Made by a program: the position numbers and the translations under genes. Shown here in pieces: positions 1 through 6,732 of a DNA stretch of 9,729 nt. This DNA comes from Candidatus Azambacteria bacterium (lineage in GTDB: Bacteria > Patescibacteriota > Minisyncoccia > GWC2-36-17 > M10-OD1-4), in NCBI GenBank assembly GCA_016200995.1, contig JACQDS010000014.1:1-9729 (forward strand). The letters run 5' to 3'. Each line of letters opens with the position of its first letter. Positions within the stretch are counted from its first letter, which is position 1. Under the pieces are notes generated by a model. That model did no database searches. It saw only the letters and a list, made by a program, of their open reading frames with translations, and was not told the origin of the DNA.

Positions 1-1
1 C

Positions 2-190
2 AACTTAACAGATGAGGAATTGGAACTCTTTCGTGATAGCGATACATCCTTAGAAGAGTGGGCAAGATCAAGAAAAGAGTTAGATGTCGCTGATTTTGAA
101 GTTGCAGTTGATGAATCCGGAAATGTTGTTGCCTCAGGAGAAAGTAAAGAAGAAGCGCTTCGCAAAGCGCAGGAGAATGTGGAAGAATAA
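2..190 (+). CDS. C-terminal end of an unidentified acidic protein (5' end outside window)
   Basis: An open frame enters from the left edge and gives 62 residues before a TAA. I do not recognise the family. The tail is hydrophilic and strongly acidic, rich in Glu and Asp, with a single Trp. Its last third (DFEVAVDESGNVVASGES, then a helical EEALRKAQE stretch) reads as a short beta-hairpin followed by an amphipathic helix. This recalls the small 'value/own-tag then helix' layout of DUF5678-like proteins, but the resemblance is too weak to assign. There is no signal peptide or membrane segment in the visible part. It ends 12 bp before a strong intrinsic terminator, which supports it as a real gene end. 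It converges with the small minus-strand gene that follows. Confidence 0.6.
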   Translation, partial: NLTDEELELFRDSDTSLEEWARSRKELDVADFEVAVDESGNVVASGESKEEALRKAQENVEE

Positions 191-202
191 AATACGAAAT
201 GG

Positions 203-233
203 AAAAGCCGACCAAATTATTGGTCGGCTTTTT
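203..233. terminator. Bidirectional intrinsic terminator between convergent genes
   Basis: A perfect 13-bp stem (203-215 with 220-232; core AAGCCGACCAA / TTGGTCGGCTT) closes a 4-nt loop. On the plus strand it runs into T residues at 229-233. On the minus strand it likewise ends in TTTT. It lies between the stop codon at 188-190 (plus) and the stop codon at 236-238 (minus), so it can serve both convergent genes. Confidence 0.9.
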
Positions 234-235
234 AC

Positions 236-403
236 TTATTGCATCTTTCCTATGCCGGGATTTGCCGCTAACGCGGCTCGCCCCAGCTTGAGTTTTAACT
301 TATTTATTGAGGCCCTTATAATCCGCCTTCGTTCTGCGAGCTGCTCCGGCGTCAACTTGCTCAAGTCGTCGCCTTTCTGCCGCTTGCCATCTGTCTTTTT
401 CAT
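236..403 (-). CDS. Small basic hypothetical protein, 55 aa
   Basis: A minus-strand frame runs from ATG (403-401) to TAA (238-236) and encodes 55 residues. I do not recognise it. It is very basic: Lys and Arg are spread along the length, including a KKTDGKRQK start, an ERRR cluster and a KLKLKLGR stretch. A motif LTPEQLAERR precedes what looks like a single long amphipathic helix. It has no Cys, no signal peptide and no membrane segment. Expression signals are unusually good for this window: GAGGAG sits 8 nt upstream of the ATG, and a TGTTATAAT extended -10 lies about 30 bp upstream. It ends against the shared terminator. A nucleic-acid-binding or ribosome-associated role would fit the charge, but that is only inference. 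The plus-strand frame across the same DNA overruns the terminator and is a shadow. Confidence 0.65.
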   Translation of the reverse strand: MKKTDGKRQKGDDLSKLTPEQLAERRRIIRASINKLKLKLGRAALAANPGIGKMQ

Positions 404-433
404 GACGCAAACTCCTCTATTAAAATTACTTTA

Positions 434-462
434 ATTATAACATACTTTAATAAAATATGCAA
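434..462 (-). promoter_or_regulatory. Sigma70-type extended -10 promoter for the 55-aa gene
   Basis: Read on the minus strand, TATAAT (439-434) is preceded by TG one base upstream (TGTTATAAT, extended -10). TTGCAT (462-457) stands 17 bp upstream as a -35. Predicted transcription start is near 427, giving a leader of about 24 nt that contains the GAGGAG Shine-Dalgarno. Confidence 0.7.
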
Positions 463-473
463 GAGTTCAAAAG

Positions 474-501
474 TTGCCTTAATATGAAAAACTGATATAA
501 T
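474..501 (+). promoter_or_regulatory. Sigma70-type extended -10 promoter for the scpA operon
   Basis: TATAAT (496-501) is preceded by TG one base upstream (TGATATAAT). TTGCCT (474-479) serves as -35 with a 16-bp spacer. Predicted transcription start is near 508, about 30 nt ahead of the proposed scpA start. The element is back to back with the minus-strand promoter, the two -35 boxes being 11 bp apart. Confidence 0.65.
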
Positions 502-537
502 TAAAATGGTATTTTTAATGGTGAGGCTTATTTTATA

Positions 538-1254
538 ATTGAAGAATATACAGTAAAATTAAATTCATTTGAGGGTCCGCTTGAGCTCTTGCTTGAGCTG
601 ATAGAAAAAGAAAAATTGAATATTTCCGAAATCTCCTTGACATCCGTCTGCGACCAGTTTTTGGAATACACAAAGCATTTTGAAAATATTCAGCCTTTGC
701 ATCTTGCGAATTTCCTGGTTATCGCTTCAAAGCTTATTTTGATCAAATCAAGATCTCTTTTGCCTTTTCTTGAGCTTAGCAAAGAAGAGGAGGAAGGGAT
801 AGACGAGCTTCAAGAAAGGCTCAAGGAATTTCAAAAGATAAAAAAAGGCGCGGAGCTTATCCGAGAGCTTGAACTCAAAAAAAGAATTTGTTATGAAAGG
901 CATTCAGGCTTGAGAAATGTGGTGGTTTTTTTGCCGCCAAAAAATATCACCAAGGAGGCTCTTTGCGAGTTTTTTTTGAATGTTAAAAATGAGATCGTTC
1001 TTGAAAAGGAGCCTCTTGAAAAGGCAAAGATCGAAGCGGTGATCTCATTTGAAGAGACGATATCAAATATCAGAAAGAGGATCGTTGATATATCGGAGGA
1101 ATATTTTCATAATATCATTCCAAAGGACAAAGCCTCAAAAGTGAATGTCATTATGGCTTTTCTTGCTGTGCTTGAGCTTGTGAAGCAGAAATTTCTTTTG
1201 GTTGAGCAGGAGGGGAATTTTGCAAATATTAAAATGATAAAAAATCAATCATGA
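538..1254 (+). CDS. scpA: Segregation and condensation protein A (kleisin of the SMC complex)
   Basis: ScpA is the kleisin that bridges the SMC heads and binds ScpB during chromosome condensation and segregation; it acts on the nucleoid. The frame shows the family hallmarks in order: the N-terminal FEGPLELLLELIEKEKLNI segment (SMC neck-binding helix), a helical middle (HLANFLVIASKLILIKSR), a charged linker, and a C-terminal winged helix ending VIMAFLAVLELVKQKFLLVEQE. At about 238 aa the length is normal. The start is a problem. The conserved N-terminus is open back to about 535, yet no ATG, GTG or TTG lies in frame before TTG at 589, and that codon would remove the FEGPLELL motif. I placed the start at ATT 538 (reads MEEYTVKL); ATA 535 is the alternative. 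GAGG at 523-526 is the nearest Shine-Dalgarno, 11 nt from ATT or 8 nt from ATA. The gene overlaps scpB by 4 nt (ATGA). Identity is secure; the start is not. Confidence 0.9.
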   Translation: MEEYTVKLNSFEGPLELLLELIEKEKLNISEISLTSVCDQFLEYTKHFENIQPLHLANFLVIASKLILIKSRSLLPFLELSKEEEEGIDELQERLKEFQKIKKGAELIRELELKKRICYERHSGLRNVVVFLPPKNITKEALCEFFLNVKNEIVLEKEPLEKAKIEAVISFEETISNIRKRIVDISEEYFHNIIPKDKASKVNVIMAFLAVLELVKQKFLLVEQEGNFANIKMIKNQS

Positions 1255-1766
1255 AATCAAAAATTGAATCCATACTTTTTGTTTATGGAGAGCCGATAAC
1301 AATAAAAAAGATCGCCGGAGTTTTAAAAGCCGATGAAGCGTATGTAAAAAGCGCTGTTTTGGAGCTTCAAGGAGAATACGCGGAAAGAGGAATAAATATC
1401 TTAGAAAAAGACGGCAAAGTTCAGATGACGACATCGGAAAAAAACTCAAGCGTAGTGGAACAGCTTGTAGAGTCAAGCCTTTCAGAAGAGTTGACTCCGG
1501 CGGCGCTTGAAACTCTGTCTGTGATTGCTTACAAAGAGCCGGTTTCAAGAACCGATATAGACAGCATCAGAGGCGTAAATTCCGTTTTCAGCTTAAGGGC
1601 GCTTTCTATGCGAGGATTGATAGAAAAATATCAAGGTGGGGAAGATAATAGAACTGTGTTTTATAAAACGACTTTGGATTTTTTAAAGAAATTGGGAATT
1701 AAAAGCGTTAAAGAATTGCCACAATACGATGAGCTATCAAGAGTTTCTGAAAAAAATAATCAATAA
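1251..1766 (+). CDS. scpB: Segregation and condensation protein B
   Basis: ScpB dimerises and binds the ScpA centre, completing the SMC-ScpAB condensin. The 171-aa protein shows two winged-helix domains. The first covers roughly residues 1-75 (KIESILFVYGEPITIKKIA start). The second covers roughly 85-155 and contains the strongly conserved stretch LTPAALETLSVIAYKEPVSR followed by DIDSIRGVNS and an LxxRGLIE-type segment. The C-terminal KFYKTT/FLKKLGIKSVKELP-like region is typical of the family. Length is within the usual 170-200 aa. The ATG overlaps the scpA stop by 4 nt, indicating translational coupling and equal expression of the two partners. Its last codons overlap the longest reading of the following carboxypeptidase gene. 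Assignment is confident from the motifs and the scpA-scpB pairing. Confidence 0.94.
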   Translation: MKSKIESILFVYGEPITIKKIAGVLKADEAYVKSAVLELQGEYAERGINILEKDGKVQMTTSEKNSSVVEQLVESSLSEELTPAALETLSVIAYKEPVSRTDIDSIRGVNSVFSLRALSMRGLIEKYQGGEDNRTVFYKTTLDFLKKLGIKSVKELPQYDELSRVSEKNNQ

Positions 1767-2892
1767 AGAGAGCAGAACACTGGAAAAGATGAGGCTGGCT
1801 TTTATCTTGTTTTTTGTTTTGGTTTTTGGCGTAACATTTCAGCAGTTTGCTTTTTCTGGCCATGACAGAAACGCTACAGTTTCCCAAAATGACAATAAGA
1901 ATATGAAAGCCTCTGTCGCTGAGATATTAAAAGTAAGTCAATCACAAGGAGATGTTTCCGTTGTCGTTGAAGATGAGAAGGAAAAGCAAGAACAAAAAAT
2001 ACAAAACGCCGCTAGCGAGCCGGCGGCGCCGGCGATAGAAATAAAAAAAGAAAAAAAAGCCGGTCAGACATTTTCAGATCAGAACGCCAATCCGGATTTT
2101 CTGCCTATCAGGGATTTTGCGGCCGCCGATGTTGATGCGAACGCGAGAGCCGCGATAGAGGTATCGGAAGACGGAAAAGTTTTGTACAAGAAAAATGAAA
2201 ACGAAAAACTGCCTATTGCCAGCTTAACAAAGCTGGTTGTCGGCATTGTTGTCACGGAAAATCTCACCCCTGATGACATTATCACCATAACGGAAAAAGC
2301 CATAGAAACAGAGGGTATTACAGGAAGATTTAAGGCCGGCGAGAAGATAAAAACCGAGGATCTTTTGAAGATAATGCTCGTGGTTTCAAGTAATGACGCG
2401 GCTGCCGCATTTTCTGAGCATTTTAAGTCAAAAGAAATGGATATTGTTGAGATGATGAATAAAAAGGCGCGAGAGCTAGGGCTTAAAAATACTCATTTCA
2501 CAAATTCGGTCGGATTTGACGACAAGGAGCATTATTCAACGGCAAGCGATTATTCCAAAATAGTAGCGTCATCTCTTAAAAATGAAAGATTGTGGAGGGT
2601 TCTTTCCATTAAAGATGAAATAATAAAGTCCGATGCAAATGGTGTGCCGGACAGAAAAATAATATCAAGCGATAAGCTGGTATTTAAAAATATCGGCGGT
2701 ATCTTGGGCGGAAAAACCGGATATACTCCGGATGCCGGAGGATGCCTTATGGTTTTGTTTGAGGTTGAAGGTAAGAACGGCAGACCGAACAAGAAAATAA
2801 TTTCTGTTGTTTTGGGAGCGAAAGACACGCAGGCGAGGTTTGATGAAACAGAAAAATTAATTAATTGGGTTCGTGAGGCATACATATTTTAA
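1729..2892 (+). CDS. Membrane-anchored D-alanyl-D-alanine carboxypeptidase (peptidase S11, PBP5-like)
   Basis: This is a serine D,D-carboxypeptidase that removes the terminal D-Ala from peptidoglycan stem peptides outside the membrane. All three penicillin-binding motifs are intact: SLTK (S165 nucleophile, K168), SSN (S220-N222) and KTG (K329-G331, in GGKTGYTPDAGGC). Residues about 21-40 (MRLAFILFFVLVFGVTFQQF) form a signal anchor. A low-complexity, Ala/Pro/Lys/Glu-rich linker (about 45-125) leads to the catalytic domain. No PBP5-type C-terminal beta domain follows KTG for more than about 55 residues, so this is a minimal S11 enzyme. The start is uncertain. ATG 1729 overlaps scpB by 38 nt and adds 20 charged residues before the anchor; ATG 1789 lies 22 nt after the scpB stop and starts directly at the anchor. 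Neither has a strong Shine-Dalgarno. It shares a transcript with scpAB and mraY, linking it to cell wall synthesis. Confidence 0.9.
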   Translation: MSYQEFLKKIINKESRTLEKMRLAFILFFVLVFGVTFQQFAFSGHDRNATVSQNDNKNMKASVAEILKVSQSQGDVSVVVEDEKEKQEQKIQNAASEPAAPAIEIKKEKKAGQTFSDQNANPDFLPIRDFAAADVDANARAAIEVSEDGKVLYKKNENEKLPIASLTKLVVGIVVTENLTPDDIITITEKAIETEGITGRFKAGEKIKTEDLLKIMLVVSSNDAAAAFSEHFKSKEMDIVEMMNKKARELGLKNTHFTNSVGFDDKEHYSTASDYSKIVASSLKNERLWRVLSIKDEIIKSDANGVPDRKIISSDKLVFKNIGGILGGKTGYTPDAGGCLMVLFEVEGKNGRPNKKIISVVLGAKDTQARFDETEKLINWVREAYIF

Positions 2893-2907
2893 TTTAAATT
2901 ATTTTTT

Positions 2908-3945
2908 ATGATTGAATCATTCTTGCTTGTAAAAATTCTTGGATTTTCGGCTGCGGCTTTTATATTTGCGATATTGGCGACACCTTCGCTGACGCATTTT
3001 TTGTATAAATACAAATTAGGCAAGCAGATAAGAGCCGCCGAATCGGCGCCGGTGTTTGCCAAAATGCATATTAAAAAAGCCGGCACTCCGACAATGGGCG
3101 GAGTGCTTATTTGGGGCACCGTTCTCATACTTTCTTTGGTATTTTTGATATTATCGCAGATATTTCCGGATACGATATTTGGAAAATTAAATTTCTTAAC
3201 CAGAGGTCAGACATATCTGACGCTCGGAGTCTTGGTTTTGGCGGCGATCGTCGGACTTGTTGATGACATTTTCGGAATTTTAAAAATAGGCCCGAAGGGC
3301 GGGGGCCTCAATATGTCGCTTTACGCTATCGTTGCATCCATAGGCGCTTGGTGGTTTTATTTCAAGCTTGGTTGGGATGTTTTTCATGTTCCATTTTTAG
3401 GGGACTTTAGCATCGGGCTTTGGTATTTCCCGATATTCATTTTTATCATTGTGGCAACATCGTTTTCCGTCAATGAAACGGACGGCCTGGACGGCCTTGC
3501 CGGCGGGGTGCTTGCTTTTGCATTCGCATCTTATGTTGTAATAGCCACCTTGCAGGGTAAGGCGGATCTGGCGGTTTTTTGCGCTGTGATCGTCGGCGCT
3601 TTGGTCGCCTTTTTATGGTTTAATGTTCATCCGGCAAGGTTTTTTATGGGGGACACCGGCTCTATGTCTTTGGGCGTCACACTCGGCGTGATAGCGATGC
3701 TGACAAACACAGCTTTGCTTTTGCCGTTCTTCGGATTTATTTTGATGATAGAATCTCTCTCTGTCATCATTCAGCTGACCTCAAAAAAATTGCGCGGAAA
3801 AAAGATATGGCAATCAACCCCTATACACCACCACTTTGAAGCCATCGGCTGGCCGGAAACAAAGGTGACGATGCGTTTTTGGATGATCTCTTCCATTATG
3901 TCAGCTATCGGCCTTGTCTTATTTATTTTGGATAGGGTGTTATAA
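2908..3945 (+). CDS. mraY: Phospho-N-acetylmuramoyl-pentapeptide-transferase (lipid I synthase)
   Basis: MraY transfers phospho-MurNAc-pentapeptide from the UDP carrier to undecaprenyl phosphate, the first membrane step of peptidoglycan synthesis. The 345-aa protein has about ten hydrophobic helices. It carries the family signatures in order: KKAGTPTMGG near residue 55-65, the Mg-binding pair D119-D120 (GLVDDIFGI), N189ETDGLDGLAGG with D192 and D195, FMGDTGSMSLG with D249, and the H307-H309 HHHFE motif on the cytoplasmic loop. Length is close to the usual 320-360 aa. It starts 15 nt after the carboxypeptidase stop, with an AT-only gap and no Shine-Dalgarno. The classic next gene, murD, is absent; the next gene has its own promoter and is an amidohydrolase homologue. 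Nothing in the sequence suggests loss of activity. Confidence 0.97.
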   Translation: MIESFLLVKILGFSAAAFIFAILATPSLTHFLYKYKLGKQIRAAESAPVFAKMHIKKAGTPTMGGVLIWGTVLILSLVFLILSQIFPDTIFGKLNFLTRGQTYLTLGVLVLAAIVGLVDDIFGILKIGPKGGGLNMSLYAIVASIGAWWFYFKLGWDVFHVPFLGDFSIGLWYFPIFIFIIVATSFSVNETDGLDGLAGGVLAFAFASYVVIATLQGKADLAVFCAVIVGALVAFLWFNVHPARFFMGDTGSMSLGVTLGVIAMLTNTALLLPFFGFILMIESLSVIIQLTSKKLRGKKIWQSTPIHHHFEAIGWPETKVTMRFWMISSIMSAIGLVLFILDRVL

Positions 3946-4016
3946 AAAATATATCGTACATCCTCTTTATTTTATATTTGCAAAAGTTATAAACACTAAA
4001 ATATATTTATTTTTTG

Positions 4017-4025
4017 TGATATAAT
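4017..4025 (+). promoter_or_regulatory. Extended -10 promoter giving a leaderless start for the amidohydrolase gene
   Basis: TGATATAAT (TG at 4017-4018, TATAAT at 4020-4025) is a perfect extended -10. No convincing -35 is present about 17 bp upstream. With the last T of the -10 taken as -7, position +1 falls at 4032, which is the A of the ATG. This predicts a leaderless mRNA. The rest of the 86-bp gap after mraY is AT-rich, and I see no terminator in it. Confidence 0.65.
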
Positions 4026-4031
4026 TTAAGT

Positions 4032-5618
4032 ATGTATGACATACTTATAAAAAACGGAACGGTATTTGACGGCACCGGAAAAAAAGACGGTTTTGTTGCC
4101 GATGTTGGAATAACCGGCGATCTGATTTCCGCTGTCGGGGATCTTAAAAATGCTTCGGCAAAAAAAACAATAGACGCCAAGGGGCTTTATGTCGCTCCCG
4201 GGTTTATTGATGTTTTAAACCACTCCGATACTTATCTGACGCTTTTTACCATTCCGAAGCAGAACAGCCTTGTTTCGCAGGGCATTACTACTATCATTGG
4301 CGGGAATTGCGGCACATCTCTGGCGCCGTTGGTCTCTTCCGGCGCAATGATTTCTGTGCAGAAATGGACCGACCCTTCGCAGATCAATGTTGATTGGCTT
4401 AGAATGTCGGAATTCTTAGCTTTGCTGGAAAACAAAAAACAGCTCGCTGTGAATTTTGGAACTATCGCCGGATACAGCACGATAAGAAACGGAATACTTA
4501 AAGGCTAACAGAGAAAGCTGACGGATCGCGAAATAGAGATGGCAGGACTTTTGGTATCTGACGCCCAAAGGGAAGGGGCTTTTGGCGTCTCTTCCGGACT
4601 TGTTTACTCGGGGGAAAATTTGACATCTTATGAAGAGCTTAAGCATATATTGGAAGTGACGGCAAAGAGCAAGAATCTTTTTACCGTGCATTTAAGGGAT
4701 GAGTCGGAAAAGCTTTTGGATTCTTTGGAAGAGGTCATTCACTTAGCCAAAGAAACCAAAGTGAAAATTCATATTTCGCATCTTAAGGCGGTGGGGCAGA
4801 ACAATTGGGATAAGTTTGCCGCGGCTTTAGAAAAGATCGAGAAAGCGAAAAGCGACGGAGTGGATATCACTTTTGACATTTTTCCTTACGCTTCAAACGG
4901 CACGACTCTTTATTCAATGCTTCCTGTCTGGGCGAAAACAGGCAATAAGGATGAGATCAGAGAAAGGCTTTTGGACAAAGACGAATCAAGAAAGATAGAG
5001 CGTGATATTAAAAATATGAATTTGAATTACAAGAAGATGACTATAGCGTCGCTTGCCGGAGACAGGATCTTTTTGGGAAAAACGATAGACAGCATAGCGA
5101 AAAACTGGGGGGTTTCGGAAGAAAAGGCGATAACAGAGCTTCTTTTGGGTTCAAATTTGCAAATTATCGTTTTTGCCCATGTCTTGAAAGAGGAAAATAT
5201 CCAAAAAGGGATGAAGCATCCTTTGGCGATCGTCTCTTCCGACGGCGCCGGCTACAGTATGGAATATAAAAAAGCCGGAGATCTTCCTCATCCGAGAGCG
5301 TTCGGAGCATTTCCAAGGTATTTAAGAAAATATCCTAACCCTAAAAAAGAAAATATTTTGTCTTACAAAGAAGCGATATACAAAATCACCGGTTTTCCGG
5401 CAGAGAGGTTTGGCATTAAAAAAAGAGGCAAGCTTCAATCGTCGTATTTCGCAGATGTTACAATATTTGATCCGGAAAAGATTGAAGAGTTGACGACATT
5501 TGAAGAGCCGTATCGCTACAGCATCGGAATTTCAAATGTCATTATAAACGGAAATATCGCTTACGAAAATGAAAATTACAAAGACGGATATTACGGAAGA
5601 GTTTTAAAGAAAATTTAA
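4032..5618 (+). pseudogene. D-aminoacylase-like amidohydrolase interrupted by one in-frame TAA
   Basis: The frame encodes an amidohydrolase-superfamily protein of the N-acyl-D-amino-acid deacylase type. That family is a zinc hydrolase that frees D-amino acids from N-acyl derivatives. It is split by a single TAA at 4506-4508. The upstream 158 residues and the downstream part share one frame, 529 codons in all, so a single base change (for example GAA to TAA) explains the break. Visible motifs, counting the stop as codon 159: MYDILIKNGTVFDGTG start, APGFIDVLNHSD (H64), GGNCGTS (C93), VHLRDES (H220), ISHLKAV (H250), FDIFPYASNGT, SSDGAG (D404, likely catalytic Asp), then PHPRAFGAFPRYL and a C-terminal ADVTIFDPE beta piece. 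The usual HxH of the first motif is LNH, so one metal ligand is replaced by L62. ATG 4539 could restart the downstream part, but no clear Shine-Dalgarno supports it and that product would lack the N-terminal half of the metal site. It may be a nonsense mutant, a sequencing error, or a gene needing readthrough. Confidence 0.82.
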
Positions 5619-5622
5619 ATGA

Positions 5623-6723
5623 ATGAAAGAAAAAGCAGGGGACCATATTTTTCTGATAATACTCGGATCAATTATTTTGTTCGGGCTTGCGGTCTTGGCA
5701 AGCGCTTCTTCGGTTTTGTCATATCAGGATTTTGGAAATAGCTACGGATATTTAAAGCATCAGTTTTTAGCCGGTATTTTGCCGGGGATTTTTGTTTTTT
5801 TTATCGCAAGCAGAATTGATTACTCTATATTTAGAAAATATTCGTTTATTTTTCTGATCTTCAGCGTATTCCTGCTTTTTTTATTGTTCGTCCCGGGGCT
5901 TGGTGTTCAAACAAAAGGCGCGGCAAGATGGCTGAATTTTTATTTTTTCACCTTTCAGCCGTCCGAACTTTTAAAACTGACATTCATACTTTATCTGGCC
6001 GCTTGGCTTGACTCAAGAAAAAGCAGTCTTGAAAGCTTTAAAGAAGGTCTTGTGCCTTTTTTGGTTATCTCCGCTTTAATCGCCGCTCTTTTGGTGGTTC
6101 AGCCGGATATCGGAACGCTTATCGTTGTTCTTGCCATAGGCGCGCTGGTTTATTTTTCCGCCGGAGGAAAAATGGCGCATCTTGGATTTGCTTTTTTGGC
6201 GGGAGTCTTGTCTCTTTCCATTCTCGTATATTCTGAACAGTACAGGCTTAAAAGATGGCTGACATTTTTAAATCCGGACGCCGACCCCCTGGGTTCCGGA
6301 TATCAGATAAAGCAGGCTTTAATAGCCATCGGGTCTGGAGGATTTTTCGGCCTTGGCTTTGGGATGTCAAAACAAAAATACAATTATCTGCCGGAACCGA
6401 TGGGCGATTCTGTTTTTGCCATCACCGCCGAGGAATTTGGATTTGTCGGTTCTGTTATTTTAATAGGCTTATTTTTACTTCTTGCCTGGAAAGGGCTCCA
6501 AATAGCAAAAAATGCTCAAACAAGGTTCGGCAAACTCGCCGCCGTCGGCATTACATCTTGGATAACCGTGCAGGCGATCATCAATATAGGTTCAATATCC
6601 GGACTGATGCCTTTAACAGGCATCACATTGCCATTTATCAGTTACGGAGGCTCTTCAACGCTTGTTTTATTGGCCGCTTCTGGTATTCTATATAATATAT
6701 CAAGATCAAAAGTTAAGCATTAA
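5623..6723 (+). CDS. ftsW: Septal peptidoglycan glycosyltransferase FtsW (SEDS family)
   Basis: SEDS proteins polymerise lipid II into glycan strands; FtsW does so at the division septum together with a class B penicillin-binding protein. The 366-aa protein has about ten hydrophobic helices and the family signatures: KGAARWLNF with FQPSELLKL near residues 95-120, VVQPDIGTLIVV, GSGYQIKQALIAIGSGGFFG, GFGMSKQKYNYLPEPMGDSVFA with the probable catalytic D262, and LPFISYGGSS near the end. FtsW is preferred over RodA because the gene lies directly before murG and after mraY, and because of the SKQKYNYLPEP wording. Motifs alone would not fully separate the two. It starts 4 nt after the amidohydrolase stop. 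An overlapping ATG at 5619 is in another frame, so ATG 5623 is the start. A plus-strand frame at 6255-6695 is a shadow of this gene. Confidence 0.93.
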   Translation: MKEKAGDHIFLIILGSIILFGLAVLASASSVLSYQDFGNSYGYLKHQFLAGILPGIFVFFIASRIDYSIFRKYSFIFLIFSVFLLFLLFVPGLGVQTKGAARWLNFYFFTFQPSELLKLTFILYLAAWLDSRKSSLESFKEGLVPFLVISALIAALLVVQPDIGTLIVVLAIGALVYFSAGGKMAHLGFAFLAGVLSLSILVYSEQYRLKRWLTFLNPDADPLGSGYQIKQALIAIGSGGFFGLGFGMSKQKYNYLPEPMGDSVFAITAEEFGFVGSVILIGLFLLLAWKGLQIAKNAQTRFGKLAAVGITSWITVQAIINIGSISGLMPLTGITLPFISYGGSSTLVLLAASGILYNISRSKVKH

Positions 6724-6732
6724 TTTGAAATT

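Noticed and set aside
84..434. Plus-strand open frame of 116 codons across the first intergenic region
   Set aside because: It starts inside the upstream gene in another frame, reads through a strong terminator and overlays the better-supported minus-strand gene, so it is a shadow.
2010..2040. GC-rich repeat-like stretch in the carboxypeptidase gene
   Set aside because: It encodes the low-complexity Ala/Pro linker between the membrane anchor and the catalytic domain, which is sufficient explanation.
4032..5618. Recoding of stop codons as the cause of the in-frame TAA
   Set aside because: TAA ends scpB, the carboxypeptidase, mraY, ftsW and murG; TGA ends scpA and TAG ends gltX. No second internal stop occurs in any gene, so a variant code does not fit.
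4539..5618. A separate gene starting at ATG 4539
   Set aside because: The sequence continues the amidohydrolase domain in the same frame and would lack the GNCG and HSD metal-site half. No clear ribosome binding site precedes it.
6255..6695. 146-codon plus-strand frame inside ftsW
   Set aside because: It lies wholly within ftsW in another frame, has an Arg/Cys/His-rich composition and shows no recognisable motifs.
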